Of a stretch of 64,000 nt of DNA, positions 8,500-17,204 are shown in pieces. Origin of the DNA: Methylobacterium indicum. GTDB lineage: Bacteria > Pseudomonadota > Alphaproteobacteria > Rhizobiales > Beijerinckiaceae. The translations under genes and the position numbers were made by a program. The stretch spans positions 1 to 64,000 of the forward strand of contig NZ_JTHF01000017.1 of NCBI RefSeq assembly GCF_001043895.1, read 5' to 3'. Position 1 is the stretch's first letter. Every line of letters starts with the position of its first letter. Below the pieces are notes generated by a model that was not told the origin of the DNA, did no database searches, and worked only from the letters and a program-made list of their open reading frames with translations.

Positions 8500-9840
8500 T
8501 TAGATTCGCAGGTCGAGGGGCCGGGCGAGGCTGCGCAGCGGCGCGAGCGCGGCCTGGCGCTCCTCGGCCGCCTCGACGCCGGGCCGATCGGTCCCCGGCG
8601 GGCGCTCCGTCTGCTCGCGCTGCGGATTCCGGCCGCCCTCGTCGCGCAGGGAGAAGCTCAGGGCGCCGTCGCCCGGGTTGAGCCCGGCCTGGGCCAGCGC
8701 CTGCTGCAGGCTGCCGGCGTCGCGCTGGAGCAGCGCGAGGGTCTCGGGCCGCTCCACCACCAGATGCGCCTTCACGCCGTGCTCGCGGTCGATGTCCAGG
8801 CGCACGTCGATGCGCCCGAGCTCGATCGGGTCGAGGCGGATCTCGAAGCGGTTCGTACCGGACAGGGCCCGCATCCCGACCGTCATCGGCACGGCGCTCA
8901 ACGGGGCCTGGACCGAGACCGCGGGCCGTCCCTGGACCGTGTCCGCGCCGGCGGCGGCTCCCTTGGCCTCGGGGCCGGCACTGGCCTCGAGGCCGGCTTT
9001 GGCGCCGACGCTTTTGGCGTCGATGCCCCCGATCCCGGCGCCGGCCTGCGCCGCCGACGGGTCGGGCATCGCCTGGCCGGCGGGCGCCGCAGCAGCCCCC
9101 TCCCCCGTCTCGGACCGGCGTTCCGTCGCCGGATCGGCGGCGACCGGGACGGCCGGCTTTCCGGCCGCCGCGATCCCCGGTCCGTTCGCCGTCGCGCCGC
9201 CTTCCGAGGTCACCGCGGCCCCGGCGGTGGCCGGGCTCGCCGGCGCCGGGGCGGCGAGGAGCGCCAGGAGCGAGCCGGGCGGAGCATCGCCCGCCGCGTT
9301 CTCGACCTCCGTCTCGTCGTCGGGATCGATCTCGCCCGTCCCCTCCCCGGCCGCCGCGGCGGCGTGCACGGCCTCGGCCTGCGCGGCGGCACCGGCCTGG
9401 GCCGGCGGACCGGCGGCGGGCTTGCGCGCCTCTGCCTGGCCGGCATGGTCGTCGGCACGCCGTGCGGCGGGATCCGCCGAGTCGCGGGCGAGTGTCTTGT
9501 TGGCAAGTGTCTTGCGGTCGAGTGCCTTGCGGGCGCGGACCGCCTCGGTGCGGGCCTCGTCCGCCCGTGCCTCGTCGCGGGCTTCCTGACGGGCGTCCTG
9601 CGCACGCGACCGGGCCGTCTGGTCGGCGGTGCGGGCCCGCTCGGCCTTGGCTTCCGCGTCGGACGCTTCGGTCCGCGAACGGTCGAGGGACGACGTATCG
9701 GTGCGATCGGGCGCGGTGCGGGCGCGCGATGCGGCGTCCGCCCGGGCGAGCCGGGACGCGCGGGCGGCCTCGTCGGCAGTCGGACGAAACAGCTCGTGCG
9801 CGGCGGCCCGAACCGGCCGGGCCGGCTCGCGGCCCGTCAT
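8500..9840 (-). CDS. fliK: Flagellar hook-length control protein FliK
   Basis: About 446 residues. The N-terminal two thirds are Ala/Arg/Glu/Asp/Pro-rich and repetitive, as expected of a FliK ruler domain. The C-terminal Flg_hook domain is clear: RFEIRLDPIELGRIDVRLD, VKAHLVVERPETLALLQ, LQQALAQAGLNPG. FliK measures hook length and triggers the switch of the export gate (FlhB) from hook to filament substrates. The start at MTGREP is chosen because a strong AGGGGGG lies just upstream; an in-frame ATG at 9873 is the alternative. The low-complexity N-terminal half makes sequence identity weak outside the final 120 residues. Confidence 0.85.
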   Translation of the reverse strand: MTGREPARPVRAAAHELFRPTADEAARASRLARADAASRARTAPDRTDTSSLDRSRTEASDAEAKAERARTADQTARSRAQDARQEARDEARADEARTEAVRARKALDRKTLANKTLARDSADPAARRADDHAGQAEARKPAAGPPAQAGAAAQAEAVHAAAAAGEGTGEIDPDDETEVENAAGDAPPGSLLALLAAPAPASPATAGAAVTSEGGATANGPGIAAAGKPAVPVAADPATERRSETGEGAAAAPAGQAMPDPSAAQAGAGIGGIDAKSVGAKAGLEASAGPEAKGAAAGADTVQGRPAVSVQAPLSAVPMTVGMRALSGTNRFEIRLDPIELGRIDVRLDIDREHGVKAHLVVERPETLALLQRDAGSLQQALAQAGLNPGDGALSFSLRDEGGRNPQREQTERPPGTDRPGVEAAEERQAALAPLRSLARPLDLRI

Positions 9841-9923
9841 CCGTCCCCCCTCACCCGCTGCGCTGATCTGCATCGCCGACCTCGTCGCCGGCCCGTCGGG
9901 CCGACCTTCCGGGTCGAGGCGGA

Positions 9924-9938
9924 GCAAGCCGCCTGCCA
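9924..9938 (-). promoter_or_regulatory. Putative sigma-54 promoter before fliK-flgD
   Basis: On the minus strand the sequence TGGCAGGCGGCTTGC fits the -24/-12 consensus TGGCAC-N5-TTGC with one mismatch and has the exact GG-N10-GC spacing. Transcription would start near 9912, about 40 bases before the nearer candidate start of fliK and 70 before the preferred one. FlbD, a sigma-54 activator, is encoded in the same cluster. Confidence 0.55.
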
Positions 9939-10163
9939 GTCGGGCGCACAGGGTAAGCAACTGATATGATGAGGCTATTTTTACAGCCTCATGGGCCGGC
10001 GGCGTCCGTCCGGTCGAAATCTGCCGGGCCCCCGGCAAGAACTGCCCCCCTCACGTGACGGTGGGGCCTTCCCCTGCCGCCCTGGCAGAACCCCGGTTGG
10101 ATCGCTATAGACTCCCTCGCGCATCGCGGATCACCGCCCGGAGCGCGACCCGAAATCCCGCGC

Positions 10164-11318
10164 ATGGTCATGAACTCGCTCGATCTGCCCAAGGCCCCGG
10201 AAGAGACCCGCGTCGTCGTGGCGATGTCCGGGGGCGTCGATTCCTCCGTCGTCGCCGCGCTCCTGAAGCGCGAGGGCTACGACGTGGTCGGGATCACGCT
10301 GCAGCTCTACGACCACGGCGCGGCCACCCACCGCCGCGGCGCCTGCTGCGCCGGCCAGGACATCCACGACGCCCGCCGCGCCGCCGAGACGATCGGGATC
10401 CCGCATTACGTCCTCGACTACGAGGACCGGTTCCGCGAGGCGGTGATCGACCGGTTCGCCGACAGCTACCTCCAGGGCGAGACGCCGATTCCCTGCGTCG
10501 AGTGCAACCGCTCGATCAAGTTCCGCGACCTGCTGACCACCGCCCGGGACCTCGGCGCCGACGTGCTGGCGACCGGCCACTACGTCGCGAGCCGGGCGCT
10601 GCCGGGCGGCGGCCGGGCGCTCCACCGCGCCCTCGATCCGGCCCGGGACCAGAGCTATTTCCTGTACGCCACCACGAGCGAGCAGCTCGACCTCCTGCGC
10701 TTCCCCCTGGGCGAGCGGCCGAAGGACGAGACCCGGGCGCTGGCCAAGGAATTCGGCCTCTCGGTCGCCGACAAGCCCGACAGCCAGGACATCTGCTTCG
10801 TGCCACAGGGCCGCTACCAGGACGTGATCGCGCGCCTGCGGCCCGATGCAGTGCGCCCGGGCGAGATCGTCCACCTCGACGGGCGGCGGCTCGGCCGCCA
10901 CGACGGCATCATCGGCTTCACGGTCGGCCAGCGCCGCGGCCTCAACGTGGCGGCGGGCGAGCCGCTCTACGTCGTGCGCCTGGAGCCCGGCGAGGCCCGG
11001 GTGGTGGTCGGCCCCCGGGAGGCGCTCGCCACCTCGGTGGTGCGCCTCGCCGATCCGAACTGGCTCGGCGACGCCCCCCTGACGACGGCCCGCCAGCTGC
11101 CCGTGGCGGTGCGGGTCCGCTCGACCCGCGAGCCGCGCCCCGCCACCCTGACCTGGAATCTCGACACGGCCTCGGCCGAGATCGCGCTCGCCACCCCGGA
11201 GGACGGAGTGTCCCCGGGCCAGGCCTGCGTCATCTATGCCGATGACGGACCGCGGGCCCGGGTGCTCGGCGGCGGCACCATCCGGCGGGTCGAGGCGGAG
11301 CGCCTGGCCGCGGCCTGA
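10164..11318 (+). CDS. mnmA: tRNA-specific 2-thiouridylase MnmA
   Basis: The 384-residue enzyme makes the 2-thio group of wobble uridine 34 in tRNA Lys, Glu and Gln. The N-terminal PP-loop ATP-binding motif [14 protein letters not shown] is intact. The two catalytic cysteines are visible in [12 protein letters not shown] and [11 protein letters not shown], and the ATGHY and GQRRGL motifs match the family. The C-terminal beta-barrel that reads tRNA (about residues 290-380) is present. A second in-frame ATG two codons later (10170) could also serve; no strong ribosome-binding site decides. It is divergent from fliK and stands as a single transcription unit. Confidence 0.96.
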   Translation: MVMNSLDLPKAPEETRVVVAMSGGVDSSVVAALLKREGYDVVGITLQLYDHGAATHRRGACCAGQDIHDARRAAETIGIPHYVLDYEDRFREAVIDRFADSYLQGETPIPCVECNRSIKFRDLLTTARDLGADVLATGHYVASRALPGGGRALHRALDPARDQSYFLYATTSEQLDLLRFPLGERPKDETRALAKEFGLSVADKPDSQDICFVPQGRYQDVIARLRPDAVRPGEIVHLDGRRLGRHDGIIGFTVGQRRGLNVAAGEPLYVVRLEPGEARVVVGPREALATSVVRLADPNWLGDAPLTTARQLPVAVRVRSTREPRPATLTWNLDTASAEIALATPEDGVSPGQACVIYADDGPRARVLGGGTIRRVEAERLAAA

Positions 11319-11453
11319 GCGGGTTTCGCCGACGTGGACACCGGTTCGGCGGCGAAAATCTGCGACGAAACAAGAGCCTAAGCGCGCGACGCGGTGGCCT
11401 GCCGACGCAAGTCCGCCGAGGGCGGCGCCCGGTCGCCCGGTCGCCCGGCGCTG

Positions 11454-11523
11454 CTCTAGGGTGTTGATCTTGCCGCATTTTCCGCGACGAACCGCTACCC
11501 GCTCCGTCGAAAAATGCTCTAGG
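11454..11523. repeat. Dispersed intergenic repeat, copy A
   Basis: A segment of about 70 bases flanked by CTCTAGG-type ends, with the core TTGCCGCATTTTCCGCGACG and ending CGTCGAAAAATGCTCTAGG. Closely related copies occur at 42399, 49716 and 63180 (the last two in opposite orientation to each other). It lies between mnmA and the PmtA-like gene. Family function is unknown; it behaves like a miniature dispersed repeat. Confidence 0.7.
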
Positions 11524-11611
11524 ACGATTTCCGAAGATTTCCTCGGGAAACCGTAGCACAACCGCGCGCGTCATTGCCCGCGAGACGATCGACCTCGGAG
11601 ACGATACCGAC

Positions 11612-12265
11612 ATGCTGAGCGAGCCGCGAGAGGCGGGGCCCACCACCGCCTTGATGCGCAAGGCCTATGCGCGCTGGGCGCCGGTCTACGACGTGGTCTA
11701 CGACAAGCTCACCGAGCCGGCGGCGCGGGACGCGGTCGAGGCGGCGCTCGTCGGCGGGCGGCGCATCCTGGAGGCCGGCGTCGGCACCGGCCTGTCCCTC
11801 GGCTACTACCCGAGGGAATCCGAGGTCTACGGCGTCGACCTGTCCGAGGACATGCTCCGCCGCGCCAACCGCAAGGTGGCGCGGCGCGGGCTCACCCACG
11901 TCAAGGGCCTCCAGGTGATGGATGTCTGCCGGCTGGGCTACGCCGACGCGAGCTTCGACGCGGTGGTGGCCCAGTTCCTCATCACCCTGGTGCCCGATCC
12001 CGAGGGCGCCCTCGACGAGTTCCTGCGGGTGGTGCGGCCCGGCGGCATGATCGTGCTCGCCAACCATTTCGGCCAGGACACGGGCACGATCGCCAAGGTC
12101 GAGGAGATCGTCGCGCCGCTCTGCGAGAAGATAGGCTGGAGTTCGGCCTTCAAGGCCGCCCGGATCGAGGCCTGGGCGAAGAGCCGCGGCGTGACGTTCC
12201 TCGGCGTGCGCCCGACCTTCCCGGGCGGGTTCTTCAAGATCCTGCGCATGCAGAAGGCCAGGTGA
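11612..12265 (+). CDS. pmtA: Class I SAM methyltransferase, PmtA-like (phosphatidylethanolamine N-methyltransferase)
   Basis: The 217-residue protein has the seven-strand methyltransferase core: motif I LEAGVGTGLSL (residues 53-63), acidic end of strand 2 in YGVDLS, and post-motif DVCRLGYADASFDAVVAQ. The start MRKAYARWAPVYD and the C-terminal FLGVRPTFPGGFFKILRM resemble the bacterial PmtA group that methylates phosphatidylethanolamine stepwise to phosphatidylcholine at the membrane face. The related UbiE/MenG methyltransferases are the main alternative, but the long basic C-terminal region favours PmtA. Its TGA overlaps the GTG start of the next gene, so the two are co-translated. Confidence 0.7.
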   Translation: MLSEPREAGPTTALMRKAYARWAPVYDVVYDKLTEPAARDAVEAALVGGRRILEAGVGTGLSLGYYPRESEVYGVDLSEDMLRRANRKVARRGLTHVKGLQVMDVCRLGYADASFDAVVAQFLITLVPDPEGALDEFLRVVRPGGMIVLANHFGQDTGTIAKVEEIVAPLCEKIGWSSAFKAARIEAWAKSRGVTFLGVRPTFPGGFFKILRMQKAR

Positions 12266-13095
12266 GCGCGCTGCCCCGGCCCGACCGCGATCCCCCCCCG
12301 CCCGACGCGCCGGAGGAGGCCGGTCCCGAGGCCGTGGCGGCCCCGGCCTGGCGCGGCTGGCTGCGGGTGCTGCCGCTCGTCGCGCTGGTGGCGCTCTCCC
12401 TCGGCCTCCTCGTCGGCGGGTTCACGCGCTGGTTCAGCCTCGACCAGCTGCTGGCCTCCCGGGCCTACGCCAAGGCCTGGGTCGCGGAGGGATTCTGGCG
12501 CGCCTATGCCTGCGCCTACCTGGCTTACGTCGGCACCGTGATCGTGTCGCTGCCGGTCTCGGTGGTGATGACGACCCTGTGCGGCTTCCTGTTCGGGCCG
12601 GTGGCCGGCGCCCTCGTGTCGATCTCGGCCGCGACGACGGGCGCGGTGGTGGTATTCTCGATCGGCCGCACCGCCGCCGGCGAGGTGCTGCTGCGCCGCG
12701 CCGGCTCGCGGCTCGGGCGCCTCGCCGAGGGGTTTCGCCGCGACGCGTTCTCGTACGTGATGGTGCTGCGGCTCCTGCCGGTCTTCCCGTTCTGGATGAC
12801 CAACCTGGCGCCGGCGATCTTCGGGGTCAGGCTCCGCACCTTCGCGCTCGCCACGCTCATCGGCATCAGCCCCGGCGCGTTCATCTACGCCTCGGCCGGC
12901 GCCGGGGTGGAGAACGTCGTGGCCGCCCATCAGGCCGCGAAGGAAGCCTGCCTCGTCGCCGGGGGCATCGCCTGCGACGCCGCCCTGTCGCTCAGGGCCA
13001 TCGTCACGCCCCAGCTGATCGCCACCCTGCTCGGCCTCGGCGCCCTCGCGCTCATGCCGGTCGCGTGGCGGCGCTGGAAGCGTCCCGCCGCGTGA
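12262..13095 (+). CDS. TVP38/TMEM64 (VTT-domain) membrane protein
   Basis: The 277-residue protein has five or more hydrophobic segments and the VTT (SNARE-associated Golgi, DedA-related) core from about residue 80 to 200. It includes the motif FGPVAGALVSISAATTGA, the GEVLLRRAGSRLGRL amphipathic region and RLLPVFPFWMTNLAPAIFGV. Members of this superfamily act in lipid scrambling or membrane homeostasis, so coupling to a phospholipid methyltransferase gene (GTGA overlap) is sensible. The exact substrate is not known. Confidence 0.8.
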   Translation: MSALPRPDRDPPPPDAPEEAGPEAVAAPAWRGWLRVLPLVALVALSLGLLVGGFTRWFSLDQLLASRAYAKAWVAEGFWRAYACAYLAYVGTVIVSLPVSVVMTTLCGFLFGPVAGALVSISAATTGAVVVFSIGRTAAGEVLLRRAGSRLGRLAEGFRRDAFSYVMVLRLLPVFPFWMTNLAPAIFGVRLRTFALATLIGISPGAFIYASAGAGVENVVAAHQAAKEACLVAGGIACDAALSLRAIVTPQLIATLLGLGALALMPVAWRRWKRPAA

Positions 13096-13279
13096 GGGTG
13101 ACCGACTTCGGCTCGTGCCCCATTGGTTGGGTGACGACTGGATTTTCAGCAATCCGGGGATAGCTTCGGATCGGCTCCCGCCGCGCGGGCGACCGGCGCC
13201 GGACGGGCGTGTTAGATTCGAGGCGTTGTGGGACTCGGGGGCCCGGCGGGACCGCCGGGCGATTGGGGGCGTCGGCACC

Positions 13280-14716
13280 GTGCAGGGACGGGATGATGCG
13301 GGCAGGCAGGGTGGCATCCGGCGCCTCGCCGGCCGCATCGGCCTGTCCGGCCGCCTGCTGCTCCTCACGGTGGTGTTCGTCCTCATCGCCGAAGTGCTGA
13401 TCTACGTGCCGAGCGTCGCGAGCTACCGGCGCTCCTGGCTCTCCGACAGGGTCGCCGCTGCGCAGGTCGCCGCCCTCGTCCTCGACGCCGCGCCCCAGCA
13501 GCGGGTCTCCGACGACCTCGCCCGGCGCCTGCTGATGGGCGCGGGCACCCGGGCCATCGCGCTCAAGGCCGGCGGCGCGCGGCGCCTCCTCAACCTGACG
13601 CCGATGCCACCGGAAGTCGGCGAGACCGTCGACCTGCGCGAGGCCGGCTGGCTCGAGGGGATCGCCGGCGCCTGGCGCACCCTGACCCAGGCGAGCCCCC
13701 TGCCCCTGCGGGTGATCGGCCACGGCATGGACGGGGTCGACTTCGTCGAGCTCGTCCTCGATCCCGCGCCCTTGCGCCGGGCGATGATCGCCTTCTCGGG
13801 CCGCATCCTGGTCGCCTCGCTGGTGATCTCGGGGATCACCGCCGGCCTCGTCTTCCTGGTGCTCCAGCTCTCGATCGTGCGGCCGGTGCGGCGGCTCGCC
13901 CGCAACATCGCGTCCTTCGCGGAGGATCCGGAGGATCTGTCGCGGCGGATCGCGCCGTCCTGGCGCAGCGACGAGATCGGCGCCGCCGAGACGGCGCTCG
14001 CCCGGATGGAGACGATCCTGTCGGGCGAGCTGCGCCAGAAGCGGCGGCTCGCCGATCTCGGCCTGTCGGTGAGCAAGATCAACCACGAGTTGAGAAACCT
14101 GCTGACCACCGCCCAGCTCCTGGTGGACCGGCTCGAGCATGTCGACGATCCGGGGGTGCAGCGGGTGGCGCCGCGCCTCGTCGCGACCCTCGGCCGCGCC
14201 ATCCGCTACTGCGAGGGCACGCTGGCCTATGGCCGCGCCGCCGAGCCCCCGGCGGAGCGGCGTCCGACGCCGCTGCGGCCGATCCTGCGCGATGCCCTCG
14301 ACCTCGCCGGGCTGGCGCCGGGCACCGCCATCACCATCGCGGACCGCACGCCCGAGGACCTGACGGTCGATGCCGATCCGGGCCAGCTGTCCCGGGTGCT
14401 GGTCAACCTCGTGCGCAACGCCGTGCAGGCGATCGGGCTCGCGGGCGCGAGCGAGGGCCCGCCCGTGGTGGCGATCGAGGCCGTGCGCCGCGGGACGACC
14501 GTGACGATCCTCGTCTCCGACAACGGCCCCGGGCTGCCGGAGCGGGCCCGCGCCCACCTGTTCGAGGCGTTCCAAGGCTCGGGCCGCTCGGGCGGCACGG
14601 GGCTCGGCCTCGCCATCGCGGCCGAGCTGGTGCGGCTCAACGGCGGAGCCTTGAGCCTCGACGAGACCCGCAGCGGGGCGCGGTTCCGCATCGTCCTGCC
14701 CGACCGGGAGGCGTGA
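13280..14716 (+). CDS. Membrane sensor histidine kinase (orphan)
   Basis: About 478 residues from a GTG start preceded by a G-rich stretch; the longer open frame upstream is arginine-rich and probably untranslated. Order: membrane segment (about 20-42, LLLLTVVFVLIAEVLIYV), periplasmic sensor (about 45-170), second membrane segment (ILVASLVISGITAGLVFLVL), HAMP-like linker, H-box INHELRNLLT with His269, N-box NLVRNAVQA, G1 DNGPGLP and G2 GGTGLGLAIA. The H-box has NHELRN-LL instead of SHE-R-P. No response regulator gene adjoins, so the partner and signal are unknown. Confidence 0.85.
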   Translation: MQGRDDAGRQGGIRRLAGRIGLSGRLLLLTVVFVLIAEVLIYVPSVASYRRSWLSDRVAAAQVAALVLDAAPQQRVSDDLARRLLMGAGTRAIALKAGGARRLLNLTPMPPEVGETVDLREAGWLEGIAGAWRTLTQASPLPLRVIGHGMDGVDFVELVLDPAPLRRAMIAFSGRILVASLVISGITAGLVFLVLQLSIVRPVRRLARNIASFAEDPEDLSRRIAPSWRSDEIGAAETALARMETILSGELRQKRRLADLGLSVSKINHELRNLLTTAQLLVDRLEHVDDPGVQRVAPRLVATLGRAIRYCEGTLAYGRAAEPPAERRPTPLRPILRDALDLAGLAPGTAITIADRTPEDLTVDADPGQLSRVLVNLVRNAVQAIGLAGASEGPPVVAIEAVRRGTTVTILVSDNGPGLPERARAHLFEAFQGSGRSGGTGLGLAIAAELVRLNGGALSLDETRSGARFRIVLPDREA

Positions 14717-15119
14717 GACCAGCGCTCCACGATGTCGGCGCATCCATTCGGTCTCGGGCAAGCCCGAGATCGACGGGCCGATGAACCATCTCGAATCGTC
14801 GATTCCAAGCCGGCGGCTTGGCGACGATGTGAGGACTGTCCCCCCGGTCCTCGGCCTCTGGTGAGCCATCACGGAACGGCACTCTCGGCCTGCGCATCCG
14901 CCAGTGTCGTCGGCTGTGAACAGTACCAAAGGTCGTTGCCGACCCCCGTCGGTATCATGCGGCTTTCCAGACGATCCCTCCCGAAAAACCGTATCACCGG
15001 CCAGCGCCGCGCCTGAGCGAGGCCGGTTTCCGCATCGCCGCGCGATTGCGCAGCAATCGTTCGGAAACCGCACGAGCGGGGCGGTTGCCAGCCCGCCCGC
15101 GCCGACGCATCGTCACCCG
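14717..15119. other. Non-coding stretch with hairpins
   Basis: No convincing gene. Just after the kinase stop lies a hairpin (TCTCGGG-CAAG-CCCGAGA, 14752-14769) that may end its transcript. A second weak repeat, GACGATCCCTCCCGAAAAACC near 14960, resembles sequence after the luxR gene (about 23605, opposite strand). A palindrome GATTGC-GCA-GCAATC lies near 15045, also seen in the repeat at 49686. Confidence 0.5.
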
Positions 15120-16016
15120 ATGTCGCTGCGCGTCCCCCTCTCCGCCGTCCGCTCCTTCGAGGCCGCGGCGCGCCGCCGCTCGTTCAAGGATGCGGCGGCG
15201 GAGCTGAACCTGACGGCGAGCGCCGTCAGCCATGCCATCCGCAAGATGGAGGCGTCCCTCGGCGTGACCCTGTTCGAGCGCCAGGGCCAGGGCGTGGTGC
15301 CGACCGCCGCCGGCGAGGCCCTGCTGGAGCATGTCGGCCGCGCCTTCGACGAACTGCATCGCGGCCTCGACCTCGTGGCGGCGCGCGGGCCCCAGCTCCT
15401 GCGCCTGCACTGCGCCCCGAGCCTCGCGGCGCAGTGGCTGACGCCCCGCCTCGCCCGCTTCCTGACCGCCAATCCGGGCTTCGAGGTGCGTCTCGCTGCC
15501 GGCATGGATTACGCCCGCTTCGTCAGCGACGAGTTTGACGCCGACATCGTCTACGGCCCGCCTCGGGGCGAGGGCCTGGTGACGGTGCCGCTCTGCGCCG
15601 AGACGGTGACGCCGCTCTGCGACCCCGCGCGGGCCGCCTGCATCCGCCGACCGGAGGATCTCCTCGATCAGGTGCTGATCCAGAGCGACAACAAGCAGGT
15701 GCGCTGGCCGCTCTGGTTCGCCCGCAACGGCCTGCCGGCGCCCCGCCCCCTCGGCGTGCGGTTCGACCGCAGCTTCCTCGCCATCGCGGCCGCCGCCGAC
15801 GGGCTCGGCGTGGCGCTCGAATCGACGCTGCTCGCCGAGCGCGAGATCGCCAGCGGCCGCCTCGTCGCGCCTTTGCGCGGCCTGGCGCAGGACATCACCT
15901 ACATCGGCCACCACCTCGTCTACCCGGCCACCACCCGGCGCCGCGCCCCCTTGCGGGTCTTTGCCCGCTGGCTCGGGCAGGAGATGGGGGTCGCCCTGCC
16001 GGACGATCTGGCGTGA
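15120..16016 (+). CDS. LysR-family transcriptional regulator, GcvA-like
   Basis: The 298-residue protein starts MSLRVPLSAVRSFEAAARRR, the standard opening of the GcvA/AmpR branch. The winged helix-turn-helix covers residues 1-65 (FKDAAAELNLTASAVSHAI, LFERQGQGVVPTAAG). The effector domain (about 90-295) contains the branch-typical KQVRWPLWFARNGL and GLGVALES. The ligand is unknown. LysR regulators usually control a divergent neighbour, but upstream lies the tandem kinase gene and no divergent gene. The frame extends upstream without conserved sequence, so this ATG is preferred. Confidence 0.88.
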   Translation: MSLRVPLSAVRSFEAAARRRSFKDAAAELNLTASAVSHAIRKMEASLGVTLFERQGQGVVPTAAGEALLEHVGRAFDELHRGLDLVAARGPQLLRLHCAPSLAAQWLTPRLARFLTANPGFEVRLAAGMDYARFVSDEFDADIVYGPPRGEGLVTVPLCAETVTPLCDPARAACIRRPEDLLDQVLIQSDNKQVRWPLWFARNGLPAPRPLGVRFDRSFLAIAAAADGLGVALESTLLAEREIASGRLVAPLRGLAQDITYIGHHLVYPATTRRRAPLRVFARWLGQEMGVALPDDLA

Positions 16017-16049
16017 CGCGCGGGCGGCATCGCGCCCCCCGCCCTTCCC

Positions 16050-17033
16050 TCACCGCCGCGCCGTCGAGCCCCGGGCGATCAGCCGGCCGCTCAGCACCAC
16101 CTTGCGCACCGGCTGGTCCGGATTCTTCAGCCGGTCGAACAGCAGGTCCATCGCCTGGGCACCGATCTCGGCCACCGGCTGCTCGATCACCGTCAGGCCG
16201 GGCTCGACCAGATCGGTCCAGGGCTCGTTGTCGAAGCCCGCGAGCGCGATCCCGCCGGGCCAGGCGAGGCCCGCCGCGCGGGCCGCCCGCACCGCCCCCA
16301 TCAGGATCAGGCCGTTCGACAGCACCAGGGCCTCGGGCCGGTCGGCCCCGGCGAGCCAGCGCGCCACCTCGCCTTGCGCCGGCTCGGCATCCGGCAGGAC
16401 GGTGCGGACCTGCGGCGCGAGCCCGTGCCGGCGCATCGCCGACAGATACCCGTCCCGCCGCTCCTCGGCGGTCGAGCTCGTCGAGCCGAACAGGCCGCTG
16501 ATGCGGGAGAAACCCTGCTCCACCAGGTGATCGACGAGGGCGGCACCGGCCGCGACGTTGTCGAGCACCACACCGTCATGGCCGCCCGGCGGGCCGGTCC
16601 GGTCGATCAGCACCAGGGGAAACGGAAAGTCCTCCGGCCGCAGCCGCTCGGCAGTGCGGCGGGTCGGCGCGAAGACGACGCCGGTGACCCGCTCCTCCTG
16701 CATCAGGCGCAGGTACAGGGCCTCGCGCTCGGCATCCTCGCCGGTGTTGCACAGGATCAGCCGCATCCCGGCCCGGTAGGCCGCATCCTCCACCGCCCGG
16801 CTCACCGCGGTGAAGAACGGGTTGCGGATGTCGGCGACGATGAGCCCGATCGTCTGCGCGGCCTGCGAGCGCAGACGGCGGGCCGACAGGTTCGGACGAT
16901 AGCCGGTCGCCCGCACCGCCGCCTCGACCTGCTCGCGCAGGGCGTCGCTGACCGGGCCCTTGCCCAGGGCCCGCGACACGGTCGCGGTGGATACGCCTGC
17001 CGCGCGGGCGACGTCACGGATGCCGACGGCCAT
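16050..17033 (-). CDS. fruR: LacI-family repressor of the fructose operon (FruR)
   Basis: The 327-residue protein begins MAVGIRDVARAAGVSTATVSRAL, a complete LacI helix-turn-helix, with the hinge SARRLRSQ and a periplasmic-binding-protein-like effector domain (about 60-320, opening TIGLIVADIRNPFFTAV). It is divergent from fruBKA and most likely represses it, with fructose-1-phosphate as probable inducer. The ATG at 17033 has a weak GAGAG before it. A GTG eight codons upstream (17057) is also open, but that extension would encode the operator palindrome itself, so the shorter form is preferred. Confidence 0.88.
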   Translation of the reverse strand: MAVGIRDVARAAGVSTATVSRALGKGPVSDALREQVEAAVRATGYRPNLSARRLRSQAAQTIGLIVADIRNPFFTAVSRAVEDAAYRAGMRLILCNTGEDAEREALYLRLMQEERVTGVVFAPTRRTAERLRPEDFPFPLVLIDRTGPPGGHDGVVLDNVAAGAALVDHLVEQGFSRISGLFGSTSSTAEERRDGYLSAMRRHGLAPQVRTVLPDAEPAQGEVARWLAGADRPEALVLSNGLILMGAVRAARAAGLAWPGGIALAGFDNEPWTDLVEPGLTVIEQPVAEIGAQAMDLLFDRLKNPDQPVRKVVLSGRLIARGSTARR

Positions 17034-17039
17034 GCTCTC

Positions 17040-17051
17040 GAAAACGTTTTC
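17040..17051. promoter_or_regulatory. FruR operator beside the fruR start
   Basis: GAAAACGTTTTC is a perfect palindrome, identical to the core of the operator before fruB. It ends seven bases before the fruR ATG, so a bound repressor would block fruR expression. If translation starts at the GTG further upstream, the palindrome would be codons 3-6. Confidence 0.75.
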
Positions 17052-17136
17052 ACTCACGATCGGGAGATCGTGCCAGTCGGCAGGCCATGACGCAAGCCCT
17101 GGCGGGGGTCGCTTCCATCCCCATAGGTCATTTCAG

Positions 17137-17166
17137 TTGACACGGCCTATGAAAACGTTTTCATAA
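17137..17166 (+). promoter_or_regulatory. fruB promoter overlapped by FruR operator
   Basis: A consensus -35 box TTGACA (17137-17142) is followed, 17-18 bases later, by a poor -10 (TTCATA/TCATAA). The 16-base perfect palindrome ATGAAAACGTTTTCAT (17149-17164) covers the spacer and -10. Geometry is that of simple repression by a LacI-family dimer. Confidence 0.75.
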
Positions 17167-17204
17167 GCAGCAAGCAAAACCGACCTCGTGGGAGGAAGCC
17201 TGCC

